A stretch of 64,000 nt of DNA from Streptomyces sp. PTY087I2 (GTDB taxonomy: Bacteria; Actinomycetota; Actinomycetes; Streptomycetales; Streptomycetaceae). The stretch lies in NCBI RefSeq assembly GCF_001687325.1, contig NZ_LZRD01000004.1:123186-187185 (forward strand). Direction: 5' to 3'. A program made the translations under genes and the position numbers. This document shows positions 57,264 to 64,000 of the stretch, one piece after another (positions within the stretch are counted from its first letter, which is position 1; every line of letters starts with the position of its first letter). The notes beneath the pieces were generated by a model that was not told the origin of the DNA, made no database searches, and saw only the letters and a list, made by a program, of their open reading frames with translations.

Positions 57264-57842
57264 TCACTCGCCATCGACGCGGGCCTCCGCCCCCTCCCAT
57301 GTCCGAGGCGCCCACACCCCCGACCGCTTCAGCGACGCCGGGCAGTGGCGGAAGATCTCGTCGATCTCGACGACCAGGGCGAGCTTCGGGCGCTGGCCCT
57401 TCAGCGTCATCGCGTCGAAGAACGGGGCGTCCGTGAGGATGCGGGCGCGGCCGTTGACGCGCAGGACGTCCATCGCGCCCGGTATCAGGTAGAGCAGGCC
57501 CACGCGCGGGTTCGCCAGGATGTTGTGGAAGCTGTCCGCGCGGCGGTTGCCCGGGCGGTCGGGGAGGGCGATCGTGCCCCGGTCCAGGACATGGGTGAAG
57601 CCGGGGGTGTCGCCGCGCGGGGTCGCGTCGCAGTTGCCGTCCGCGTCGGACGTGGCCAGGGTGCAGAACGGCGAGCGGGCCAGCAGCGCCAGGTCGTCGT
57701 CGGTGAGCCGGTCGTGGACCTTGTCGATGACGATCGGGTGCGGGGTGCCCAGAAGCTCGCGCAGTTCGTCCGCCGAGCCCAGGGGTACGGCCCCGGCCAG
57801 CGGACCGGTGGTGGGGGCGGTGGGGTCGGCGGCGTACGACAA
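57264..57842 (-). CDS. pyridoxamine 5'-phosphate oxidase-like flavin protein
   Basis: 192 residues, split-barrel PPOX fold: SPFCTLATSDADGNCDATPR, DRPGNRRADSFHNILANPRV, GLLYLIPGAMDVLRVNGRAR, LALVVEIDEIFRHCPASLKR. FMN or F420 is the usual cofactor. TTG start at 57842 with GGAG seven bases upstream; no ATG or GTG fits. It is divergent from the iron transport operon and may share its iron box, which suggests a role in siderophore handling. Confidence 0.85.
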   Translation of the reverse strand: MSYAADPTAPTTGPLAGAVPLGSADELRELLGTPHPIVIDKVHDRLTDDDLALLARSPFCTLATSDADGNCDATPRGDTPGFTHVLDRGTIALPDRPGNRRADSFHNILANPRVGLLYLIPGAMDVLRVNGRARILTDAPFFDAMTLKGQRPKLALVVEIDEIFRHCPASLKRSGVWAPRTWEGAEARVDGE

Positions 57843-57896
57843 GACGGTGCTCCGGAGCTCGTGGGGTGCGGCAGCGCGCGGTGCTGACCGGCGCTG

Positions 57897-57915
57897 TTAG
57901 GGTGACCTTACTTTG
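57897..57915. promoter_or_regulatory. partial iron box TTAGGGTGACCTTACTTTG
   Basis: Matches the DmdR1/IdeR consensus TTAGGTTAGGCTAACCTAA at about 12 of 19 positions. It lies between the divergent PPOX gene and the siderophore transport operon. Confidence 0.55.
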
Positions 57916-58043
57916 GGCCCCCTCATGTCGCCCGCCCGGGGTGGACCGGCCGTTCCCCGTCCGGGCGGGCCGGCGACGAGGGCGTCTCCCGTGCCCCGGG
58001 GTGCTCCCCGGCGCCGACGTACGAGCGTGAGGAACGAACAACA

Positions 58044-58085
58044 GTGCACCCCCGCATTCCGGCTGCCCCGGCGGCCGGGTCGTGA
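58044..58085 (+). CDS. candidate upstream reading frame coupled to permease gene
   Basis: GTG CAC ... TCG TGA encodes VHPRIPAAPAAGS. Its stop overlaps the GTG start of the permease gene (GTGA), and a GAGGA lies ten bases before its own start, whereas the permease start has no clear site. It may serve to couple translation. Evidence is positional only. Confidence 0.35.
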   Translation: MHPRIPAAPAAGS

Positions 58086-59149
58086 GCGGCTCGACCCTCC
58101 TGGAGAAGGAGAAACCGGCCGGCGGCGGCAAGGAATCGCGGCGCAGGCGCAGCCGGTCCGTGCTCGCCCTCGGGCTGCTCGCCGCCCTCGCCGTGCTGTT
58201 CCTCACCGTCGTCGCCAGCCTCGCCGTCGGATCCGGCGATGTGCCCTTCCGCGATGTCGTCGACGGCGTCCTCGACCCGGACACGGCGGTCAAGGGGCAG
58301 CTCATCGTCCAGGAGGTCCGCATCCCGCGCACCGTCGCCGGGCTGCTGGCCGGTGCGGCGCTCGGCCTCGCGGGCACGGTGATGCAGGGCGTCGCCCGTA
58401 ACCCCCTCGCCGACCCCCAGCTCCTCGGCATCAACGCCGGCGCGTCCGTGGCCGTCGTGTGCTCGATCACCCTGCTCGGGTTCACCGTCGCCACCCAGTT
58501 CATCTGGTTCGGCTTCCTCGGCGCGCTGCTCGCCGCGCTCCTCGTGTACGGGGTCGGCTCGCTCGGGCGCGAAGGCGCGACACCGGTGAAACTGGCGCTG
58601 GCGGGGGCCGCGACCGCCGCCGTCCTCACCTCGATCACCAGCGCGATCCTGCTCCAGGACCGGGGCAGCTACGACCAGTTCCGGTTCTGGCAGCTCGGTG
58701 CGCTGACCGCCCGCAGCTCCGAAGTGCTGTGGCAGGTCTCGCCGTTCATCCTCGTCGGCACCGTCCTCGCCCTGGCGCTCGGACCGCAGCTCAACGCCCT
58801 CTCCCTCGGCGACGATCTCGCCCGCGGCCTCGGCCAGCGCGTCGGGGCCATCCGCATGGTCTCCGCCCTCGCCGTCGTGATCCTCTGCGGCGCGGCCACC
58901 GTCGTCGCCGGGCCCATCGGCTTCGTCGGGCTCGCCGTACCGCACGCCGCCCGCCTCATCACCGGGCCCGACTACCGCTGGGTGCTCCCGTACAGCATGG
59001 TGCTCGCCCCGGTCATGCTGCTCGTCGCCGACATCGTCGGCCGGGTCATCGCCCGCCCCGGCGAGGTGCAGGTCGGCGTGGTCACGGCCGCGATCGGCTG
59101 CATTCCCTTCATCTGGCTGGTCCGGCGCAGGAAGCTGGTGGAACTGTGA
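58082..59149 (+). CDS. FecCD-type iron-siderophore ABC permease 1
   Basis: 355 residues, about nine or ten membrane segments. FecCD blocks: VRIPRTVAGLLAGAALGLAG, QGVARNPLADPQLLGINAGA, GPIGFVGLAVPHAARLITGP (coupling loop), and VADIVGRVIARPGEVQVGVV. GTG start, overlapped by a short upstream reading frame. Forms a heterodimeric channel with the next permease. Confidence 0.94.
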   Translation: MSGSTLLEKEKPAGGGKESRRRRSRSVLALGLLAALAVLFLTVVASLAVGSGDVPFRDVVDGVLDPDTAVKGQLIVQEVRIPRTVAGLLAGAALGLAGTVMQGVARNPLADPQLLGINAGASVAVVCSITLLGFTVATQFIWFGFLGALLAALLVYGVGSLGREGATPVKLALAGAATAAVLTSITSAILLQDRGSYDQFRFWQLGALTARSSEVLWQVSPFILVGTVLALALGPQLNALSLGDDLARGLGQRVGAIRMVSALAVVILCGAATVVAGPIGFVGLAVPHAARLITGPDYRWVLPYSMVLAPVMLLVADIVGRVIARPGEVQVGVVTAAIGCIPFIWLVRRRKLVEL

Positions 59150-60231
59150 GCCGGGCACCCGTTGTCGCCAAGAACGCCGCGCACGCGGACAAGGAGCGGC
59201 TCGCCGGCGCCGTACGCCAGGTCGCCGCCGTACGCGGCCGGGGCCTGCGCCGCTCCGTCCTCGTCGGCACGGGCCTGTTCGCCGCCGTGGTTGTCGTGTT
59301 CGGGCTCTCGCTCAGCTACGGCGACATGGTGATGCCCATCGGGAAGGTCGTGGCCACCCTGTTCGGCGGCGGCGACGGCGGATCGCAGTTCGTCGTGCTG
59401 GAACTGCGGCTGCCCCGCGCTCTTCTCGCGATCCTCGTCGGCGTCGCGTTCGGACTCTCCGGAGCCGTCTTCCAGACCGTGCTGCGCAACCCCCTCGCCA
59501 GCCCCGACCTCATCGGCATCAGCGCCGGGGCCAGCGCGGTCGCCGTCACCGCCGCCCTGCTCTTCCAGGTCAGCGGACTCGCCCTCTCCGCGACCGCCCT
59601 CACCGGCTCACTGGCCGCCGGAGCCGCCATCTATCTGCTCGCCTGGCGCCAGGGCATCGCCGGACAGCGCCTGGTCCTCGTCGGCATCGGCGTCGGCATG
59701 GGGCTCTCCAGCGTCGTCTGGTACGTGATGGCGCGCGCCGAGGTCGCCAACGCGCAGGAGGCGTTCCGCTGGCTCGCGGGCAGCCTCAACGGCCGTTCCT
59801 GGGGCCAGATGTGGCCGCTCCTCATCGCCCTCGGCCTCCTCGTACCGCTGACCGTCCTCGCCGCCCACGCGCTGCGCCCCCTCCAGCTCGGGGACGACGC
59901 CGCCGCCGGGCTCGGCGCGAAGGTCGAGCACGGCCGGCTCGCGCTGCTGGCCTGCGCGACCGCGCTCGCCGGCGCCGCGACCGCCGCCGCGGGGCCCATC
60001 GGGTTCGTGGCGTTCGTCGCCGCCCCGATCGCCCGCCGGCTGGTACCGGGCCGGGGCGCGGCCCTGCCGCAGGCCGCCCTGACCGGGGCGCTGATCGTCC
60101 TGGTCGCGGACTTCGCCGCGCAGCACCTGTTCCCCGTGCAGCTGCCGGTGGGCGTGGTCACCAGCATCATCGGGGCCCCGTATCTGCTCCTGCTCCTGGC
60201 CCGCGCCAACCGCGTCGGCAGCGGAGGCTGA
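59146..60231 (+). CDS. FecCD-type iron-siderophore ABC permease 2
   Basis: 361 residues. LRLPRALLAILVGVAFGLSG, TVLRNPLASPDLIGISAGAS, GPIGFVAFVAAPIARRLVPG and LPVGVVTSIIGAPYLLLLLA are the same FecCD blocks. GTG start overlaps the stop of permease 1 (GTGA). Second channel subunit. Confidence 0.94.
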   Translation: MSRAPVVAKNAAHADKERLAGAVRQVAAVRGRGLRRSVLVGTGLFAAVVVVFGLSLSYGDMVMPIGKVVATLFGGGDGGSQFVVLELRLPRALLAILVGVAFGLSGAVFQTVLRNPLASPDLIGISAGASAVAVTAALLFQVSGLALSATALTGSLAAGAAIYLLAWRQGIAGQRLVLVGIGVGMGLSSVVWYVMARAEVANAQEAFRWLAGSLNGRSWGQMWPLLIALGLLVPLTVLAAHALRPLQLGDDAAAGLGAKVEHGRLALLACATALAGAATAAAGPIGFVAFVAAPIARRLVPGRGAALPQAALTGALIVLVADFAAQHLFPVQLPVGVVTSIIGAPYLLLLLARANRVGSGG

Positions 60232-60232
60232 G

Positions 60233-61102
60233 ATGGAGAAAACCCCGGACATGACGACGTATCGACAAGACGACGAAAGGCGTGGCCCTGCCGTGGCCGA
60301 ACACACTCTGGAAGCCCGGGACGTCCGGCTCGGCTACGGCGAACGCGAGATCGTCCCCGGTCTGAGCGTGGCCGTGCCGCCCGGGAAGATCACGGTCATC
60401 GTCGGCCCCAACGCCTGCGGGAAGTCGACCCTGCTGCGGGCGATGGCCCGGCTGCTGGCCCCCTCCGCCGGGGCGGTGCTCCTGGACGGCCGGTCCATCC
60501 AGGAGATGCCGACCAAGGAGGTCGCCTCCGTACTCGGCATCCTGCCGCAGAGCCCCACCGCCCCGGAGGGCATCACCGTCTCCGACCTCGTCGGCCGCGG
60601 CCGCTACCCGCACCAGGGCTGGTTCCGCCGCTGGAGCGCCGAGGACGACCGGGCCGTCGCACAGGCGCTGCTGTCGACCGACGTCCTGGAGCTCGCCGAC
60701 CGGTCGGTGGACGAGCTGTCCGGCGGCCAGCGCCAGCGGGTGTGGATCGCGATGGCGCTCGCCCAGCGCACCGACATCCTGCTGCTCGACGAACCGACGA
60801 CCTTCCTCGACGCCAGCCACCAGCTCGACGTCCTCGACCTGCTCACCGACCTCAACCACGAGCAGGGCGTCACCATGGTGGCCGTGCTGCACGACCTGAA
60901 CCTGGCCTGCCGGTACGCCGACCACATGATCGCGATGAGGGCGGGGCGGATCGTCGCGGAGGGCCGGCCGTCCGACATCGTGACGGCGGAGCTGGTCGGC
61001 GAGGTCTTCGGGATGCGCTGCTCGGTGATCGAGGACCCGGCGTCGGCCACCCCGATGGTCGTGCCGCTGGGCCGCCACCACATCAAGGACCCGGCCGTCT
61101 GA
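60233..61102 (+). CDS. iron-siderophore ABC transporter ATP-binding protein
   Basis: 289 residues. Walker A GPNACGKST near residue 60, Q-loop GILPQSPTAPEGITV, signature [16 protein letters not shown], Walker B ILLLDEPTTFLD, switch VLHDLN: the FecE/FepC pattern. ATG 60233 is one base after the permease stop; an internal GTG (VAEHTLEARDVRLGYG) is a possible alternative start. Completes the inner-membrane part. Confidence 0.93.
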   Translation: MEKTPDMTTYRQDDERRGPAVAEHTLEARDVRLGYGEREIVPGLSVAVPPGKITVIVGPNACGKSTLLRAMARLLAPSAGAVLLDGRSIQEMPTKEVASVLGILPQSPTAPEGITVSDLVGRGRYPHQGWFRRWSAEDDRAVAQALLSTDVLELADRSVDELSGGQRQRVWIAMALAQRTDILLLDEPTTFLDASHQLDVLDLLTDLNHEQGVTMVAVLHDLNLACRYADHMIAMRAGRIVAEGRPSDIVTAELVGEVFGMRCSVIEDPASATPMVVPLGRHHIKDPAV

Positions 61103-61137
61103 GCCTCGTACGTACGGTCCGAGCCTTGTACGTACGG
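61101..61137. repeat. direct repeat GAGCCTYGTACGTACGG
   Basis: Two 17-bp copies (61101-61117 and 61121-61137) with one mismatch, 20-bp period, beginning within the stop of the ATPase gene. Each contains the palindrome GTACGTAC, so each may also form a short hairpin. Confidence 0.8.
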
Positions 61138-61200
61138 GGGGAAGCAGGCCCTCCGGCGTACGGGACAGTCCTTCGGGTCAACCCGATGGCACCGTTGTCA

Positions 61201-61219
61201 TTAGGTGAGGCTAACCTAA
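61201..61219. promoter_or_regulatory. iron box TTAGGTGAGGCTAACCTAA
   Basis: Matches the 19-bp DmdR1/IdeR iron box (TTAGGTTAGGCTAACCTAA) at 18 positions. It covers the probable -10 of the siderophore-binding lipoprotein gene, whose ATG is five bases after it, so iron-loaded repressor would block initiation. Confidence 0.9.
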
Positions 61220-61224
61220 AGGGT

Positions 61225-62247
61225 ATGAACGCTTCCGCTCCCCGCGCCCGGCGCACCCCCGTCCTGGTGGCCGGCGCCGTCGCCGCCCTGCTCGTCGGCC
61301 TCTCGGCCTGTGGCTCGTCGGACGACTCCGACAGCTCCTCGTCCCCCTCCGCCTCCGGCAGCGCGTCCGCAGGCGCCTTCCCCGCCAAGGTGGCGACCAA
61401 GTTCGGCGAGGTCACCGTCGACAAGCAGCCCAAGCGCATCGTCGCGCTCGGCTGGGGCGACGCCGAGACCGTGCTCGCGCTCGGCGGCCAGCCGGTCGGC
61501 GCCAGCGACTGGCTGCCGTTCGGCGGCGAGGGCGTCGGCCCGTGGGCCAAGGGCATGTACGACAAGAAGCCCGAGCTCATCGGCACGATGGAGCCGGAGT
61601 TCGAGAAGATCGCCTCCCTCCAGCCCGACCTGATCCTGGACACCAAGTCCAGCGGCGACCAGACCCGCTACGACACCCTGAAGAAGATCGCCCCGACCGT
61701 GGGCGTGCCCAAGGGCGGCGACCAGTACAAGATCTCGTGGGAGCAGCAGACCACGATGATCGCCGCCGCCATGGGCGTACCGGAGAAGGGCAAGGAGCTG
61801 ATCGCGGAGACCGGGAAGAAGTTCGAGGCCGCCGCGAAGGCCCACCCCGAGTTCAAGGACAAGACCATCACGGTCGGCTCGCGTACGTCCGAGGGCTTCG
61901 GCGTCTACGTCGGTGGCACCGGGCGCATCGACTTCGTCGAGCGGCTCGGCTTCAAGAACAACCCGAAGGCCGAGGCCCAGGCCGGCGAGAGCTTCTCCGT
62001 CTCCGTCTCCAAGGAGAACCTGGACCTGCTCGACGCCGATCTGACGGTCATGACCCCGATCGGCATCCCGGCCACGGACATCAGCAAGGACCCGCTGTAC
62101 AAGGCGGTCCCGTCGGTGAAGGCGGGCAACGACATCGTCTTCGACGACAAGGACATCTCGCAGGCGTTCGCCACGGACTCGGTCCTGTCCGTCTCCTACG
62201 CGCTGGAGAAGGTCGTCCCGCTCTTCGCGGAGAAGGTCGCGAAGTAG
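61225..62247 (+). CDS. iron-siderophore binding lipoprotein
   Basis: 340 residues. Lipobox VGLSAC (Cys29) after a short signal peptide, a Ser-rich linker, then the FecB/FepB fold: KRIVALGWGDAETVLALGGQ, IASLQPDLILDTKSSGDQTR, TDSVLSVSYALEKVVPLFAE. Exposed on the cell surface; hands ferric siderophore to the permeases. It has its own iron box and seems leaderless. The siderophore is not identifiable. Confidence 0.93.
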   Translation: MNASAPRARRTPVLVAGAVAALLVGLSACGSSDDSDSSSSPSASGSASAGAFPAKVATKFGEVTVDKQPKRIVALGWGDAETVLALGGQPVGASDWLPFGGEGVGPWAKGMYDKKPELIGTMEPEFEKIASLQPDLILDTKSSGDQTRYDTLKKIAPTVGVPKGGDQYKISWEQQTTMIAAAMGVPEKGKELIAETGKKFEAAAKAHPEFKDKTITVGSRTSEGFGVYVGGTGRIDFVERLGFKNNPKAEAQAGESFSVSVSKENLDLLDADLTVMTPIGIPATDISKDPLYKAVPSVKAGNDIVFDDKDISQAFATDSVLSVSYALEKVVPLFAEKVAK

Positions 62248-62263
62248 CCACAGCCCCCCTATG

Positions 62264-62316
62264 CGCACGCAGCGCCCCGTCCCGGGGAGATCCGGGTGCG
62301 GGGCGCTGTGCGTGCG
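62264..62316. terminator. bidirectional stem-loop between convergent genes
   Basis: CGCACGCAGCGCCCCG pairs with CGGGGCGCTGTGCGTGCG (2-base bulge), with an inner CCCGG/CCGGG hairpin. It serves both the lipoprotein gene and the YceI gene. Confidence 0.7.
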
Positions 62317-62327
62317 TACGGAGGAGG

Positions 62328-62945
62328 TCAGGCCCCCGGGGCGGCCTTGATCGCGGAGATGTCGAACGTCAGCTTCACCTTGTCGCTGACCATCACGCCG
62401 CCGGTCTCCAGCGCCGCGTTCCAGGTCAGTCCCCAGTCGGAGCGCAGGATGTCGGCGCTGCCCTCGAAGCCGACGCGCTCGTTGCCGTAGACGTCGGTGG
62501 CGGAGCCGTTGAACTCCAGGTCGATGGAGAGCGGGCGCGTGACGTCCTTGATGGTGAGGTCGCCGGTGATCCGGTACGCCTCGCCGCCCAGCTGCTCGGC
62601 CTTCGTCGAGCGGAACGTCATCAGCGGGAACGTCTCGGCGTCGAAGAAGTCGCCGCTGACCAGGTGGCCGTCGCGGTCGGCGATGCCGGTGTCCACGCTG
62701 GCGATCTTCACGTCGATGGAGGCGGAGGAGTTCGCCGGGTCCGTGCCGTCCAGCACCAGGGTGCCCTCGTGCTCGGCGAAGGAGCCGCGCACATTGGTGA
62801 CCATCGCGTGGCGCACCGTGAAGCCGATGCTGCTGTGCGCCGGGTCCAGGGTGTACGTGCCGGTCAGGGCGGCGAGCGCCGGGTCGACCGCGGGGGCCTC
62901 GGCGACGGCGGTGGGGGCGGACGACTTGCGGTTGAACAGAGCCAT
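62328..62945 (-). CDS. YceI family protein
   Basis: 205 residues without signal peptide. YceI lipocalin-like barrel: GTYTLDPAHSSIGFTVRHAM, NVRGSFAEHEGTLVLDG, DGHLVSGDFFDAETFPLMTF, GDLTIKDVTRPLSIDLEFNG, and C-terminal VSDKVKLTFDISAIKA. Binds a polyisoprenoid-like lipid in characterised members. The AT-rich divergent region upstream (62970-63040) has several TTCAA/TTGAA-like elements. Confidence 0.93.
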   Translation of the reverse strand: MALFNRKSSAPTAVAEAPAVDPALAALTGTYTLDPAHSSIGFTVRHAMVTNVRGSFAEHEGTLVLDGTDPANSSASIDVKIASVDTGIADRDGHLVSGDFFDAETFPLMTFRSTKAEQLGGEAYRITGDLTIKDVTRPLSIDLEFNGSATDVYGNERVGFEGSADILRSDWGLTWNAALETGGVMVSDKVKLTFDISAIKAAPGA

Positions 62946-63149
62946 GGCTCCTCCTCGGGGGACGGGATGCGTGAGATTGTTTAACCTTCAACGAGATCGA
63001 CCATAACTCCATCTTGTTCAAAATTCAACCTTTCTTGCGCATCGCCCTCTGGCGACGCGCGTAGAACTCGGGCACTATCTCCCTGCCCCGGTGTGCGCGG
63101 CCCCGCGCCCGTACACCCGTCGTTTTGTCATGAGCAGGAGGAATCCCCC

Positions 63150-63674
63150 ATGGTGACCCGTCCACGACTCCGCTCCGCCCTCACCGCCCTGGCCCTCGTC
63201 CTCGGCGCGCTCTTCGTGCCCGGGATCGGCGCCCTCGGCAGCGGCGCCACCGAGGCGCACGCCGTGACCAAACTGACCCACGCCCAGGCGACCTCCCGGT
63301 TCACCTCGTCCGGGATCACCTGGTCGTCCTCCGGCGGCTGCTCCAACCGCAACAACCCCACCTGCACATCGTTCGACCAGCTCAACCTGGCCAGCGCCCA
63401 GGGCGCGCAGACCCTCAAGAGCGCCACCGGCTGCGCGCTCCGGATCACCGGCGGCACGGAGACCGGGCACGCCTCCGGCACGTACTCCCACTGGAACGGC
63501 TACAAGCTCGACTTCGCCAAGAGCACCTGCGTGAACAACTACGTCACCGGCGTCTTCACCTACATCGGCACCCGCGGCGACGGCGCCCGCCAGTACCAGT
63601 CCGGATCCGGCAACATCTACGCGGACGAGGGCAACCACTGGGACGTGACCTACTACAACTGCGGCGGCTGCTGA
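63150..63674 (+). CDS. secreted M15-like metallopeptidase
   Basis: 174 residues. Signal peptide with cleavage near residue 38 (EAHA-VT). The mature domain has the M15 zinc arrangement His114-x6-Asp121 (SHWNGYKLD) and a C-terminal Glu160-x-x-His163 (DEGNHWD), with GGTETGHASGTY before it. Six Cys suggest disulfides. M15 enzymes cleave D-Ala-containing cell-wall peptides; this short, Cys-rich form is streptomycete-typical and its substrate is unproven. ATG 63150 behind AGGAGGAA. Confidence 0.75.
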   Translation: MVTRPRLRSALTALALVLGALFVPGIGALGSGATEAHAVTKLTHAQATSRFTSSGITWSSSGGCSNRNNPTCTSFDQLNLASAQGAQTLKSATGCALRITGGTETGHASGTYSHWNGYKLDFAKSTCVNNYVTGVFTYIGTRGDGARQYQSGSGNIYADEGNHWDVTYYNCGGC

Positions 63675-63684
63675 GAGCCGGATG

Positions 63685-63721
63685 CCCGGGGGGCCGTCCC
63701 GCGCCGGGGCGGCCCCCCGGG
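63685..63721. terminator. bidirectional terminator
   Basis: CCCGGGGGGCCGTCCC pairs with GGGGCGGCCCCCCGGG (one G-U), 5-base loop, between convergent genes. Confidence 0.85.
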
Positions 63722-63731
63722 TCCTCAGGGC

Positions 63732-64000
63732 CTACGGGACCGGGTCGGCGTCCGGGCCCTCCTGCTCCAGCAGGTCCCGGGCGAAGTCCTCCCACTGCGC
63801 GTACCGGTCCGGATACGCGGACCGCTGGACCGCCTGGCACACCTCGCCCGGCTCCATCGACTCCCAGCCGTCGATCTGGAGCAGCCCCGGATTGGCGCTG
63901 GGTGAGGGCAGTCCGTAGAACGACTTCGACGCGGTCGGTACGTGCGTGATCTGCGCCGGCGTGCCCCAGCCCATGCTGGGGCGCTGCTGGAAGACGCCCA
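63732..64000 (-). CDS. C-terminal part of a protein continuing beyond the window
   Basis: The frame is open from the window edge (VFQQRPSMGWGTPAQITHVP) to the stop at 63732. The VFQQRPSxGWGTPxQ segment followed by LQIDGWESMEPGEVCQAVQR and PDRYAQWEDFARDLLE is a known C-terminal pattern of secreted or membrane streptomycete proteins that lack an assigned function. An internal ATG at 63974 is not the true start because the similarity continues upstream of it. Confidence 0.75.
   Translation of the reverse strand, partial: GVFQQRPSMGWGTPAQITHVPTASKSFYGLPSPSANPGLLQIDGWESMEPGEVCQAVQRSAYPDRYAQWEDFARDLLEQEGPDADPVP

Noticed and set aside
57238..58638. 466-codon minus-strand frame fusing the PPOX gene with upstream sequence
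   Set aside because: Different frame from the PPOX protein; shadow of the permease gene.

Overview
The window is chromosomal DNA of a Streptomyces or close relative. It has very high GC with G/C-ending codons, many GTG starts, terminators that are long GC stems often without a U-tract, and actinomycete-specific families: DUF397 with an XRE regulator, SpoIIE-type phosphatases with an ATPase domain, class I ketol-acid reductoisomerase, and DmdR1/IdeR-type iron boxes. The order GGDEF protein, ilvB, ilvN, ilvC, serA, PucR, proline dehydrogenase, P5C dehydrogenase, leuB, ilvE, agmatine deiminase, citramalate synthase matches what I remember of the S. coelicolor SCO5511-SCO5529 region. No database was searched.

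Layout. 0-8.6 kb: a membrane GGDEF/EAL protein, then ilvBNC behind a leader-peptide attenuator, then serA. 8.7-12.6 kb: an accessory toxin-immunity module, consisting of an 850-residue membrane-anchored polymorphic toxin with a C-terminal Tox-REase-5 nuclease-like domain and two overlapping downstream genes. 12.6-20.4 kb: a GAF/PP2C/ATPase phosphatase, a cis-prenyltransferase, an amidohydrolase with TetR regulator and a divergent nucleobase permease that carries an apparent frameshift, and a PucR regulator. 20.6-25.3 kb: proline catabolism, a secreted S1 protease and an AAC(2')-like acetyltransferase. 25.3-32 kb: a small basic protein, leuB, ilvE, agmatine deiminase with a TetR and a clear operator, and citramalate synthase behind a second attenuator whose leader peptide has Ile-Ile. 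32.2-43.8 kb: a LacI-controlled sugar locus with an Opp/Dpp-type ABC transporter, a GH1 and a large secreted GH3. 43.9-57.2 kb: mixed accessory genes (membrane proteins, a frameshifted small secreted peptide, YdcF-like, AraC, XRE/DUF397/ATPase trio, flavoprotein, RibD-like reductase, catalase, GNAT, VOC). 57.3-62.3 kb: an iron-siderophore uptake operon with iron boxes. 62.3-64 kb: YceI, a secreted M15-like peptidase and the C-terminal end of a gene that continues past the window.

How it fits together. ilvBNC, leuB, ilvE and citramalate synthase supply branched-chain amino acids, and both attenuators read charging of branched-chain tRNAs. Proline dehydrogenase and P5C dehydrogenase convert proline to glutamate under the adjacent PucR. 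The LacI locus would bind a beta-linked oligosaccharide, import it and hydrolyse it inside (GH1) and outside (GH3) the cell. The iron operon is a complete two-permease, one-ATPase, one-lipoprotein importer.

The points most worth checking are the toxin with its pilin-like segment, the citramalate synthase attenuator, the C7 frameshift in the permease, the XRE gene that has lost its stop and runs through DUF397, the frameshifted cysteine-containing secreted peptide, and several short tandem repeats sitting on promoters or start codons.
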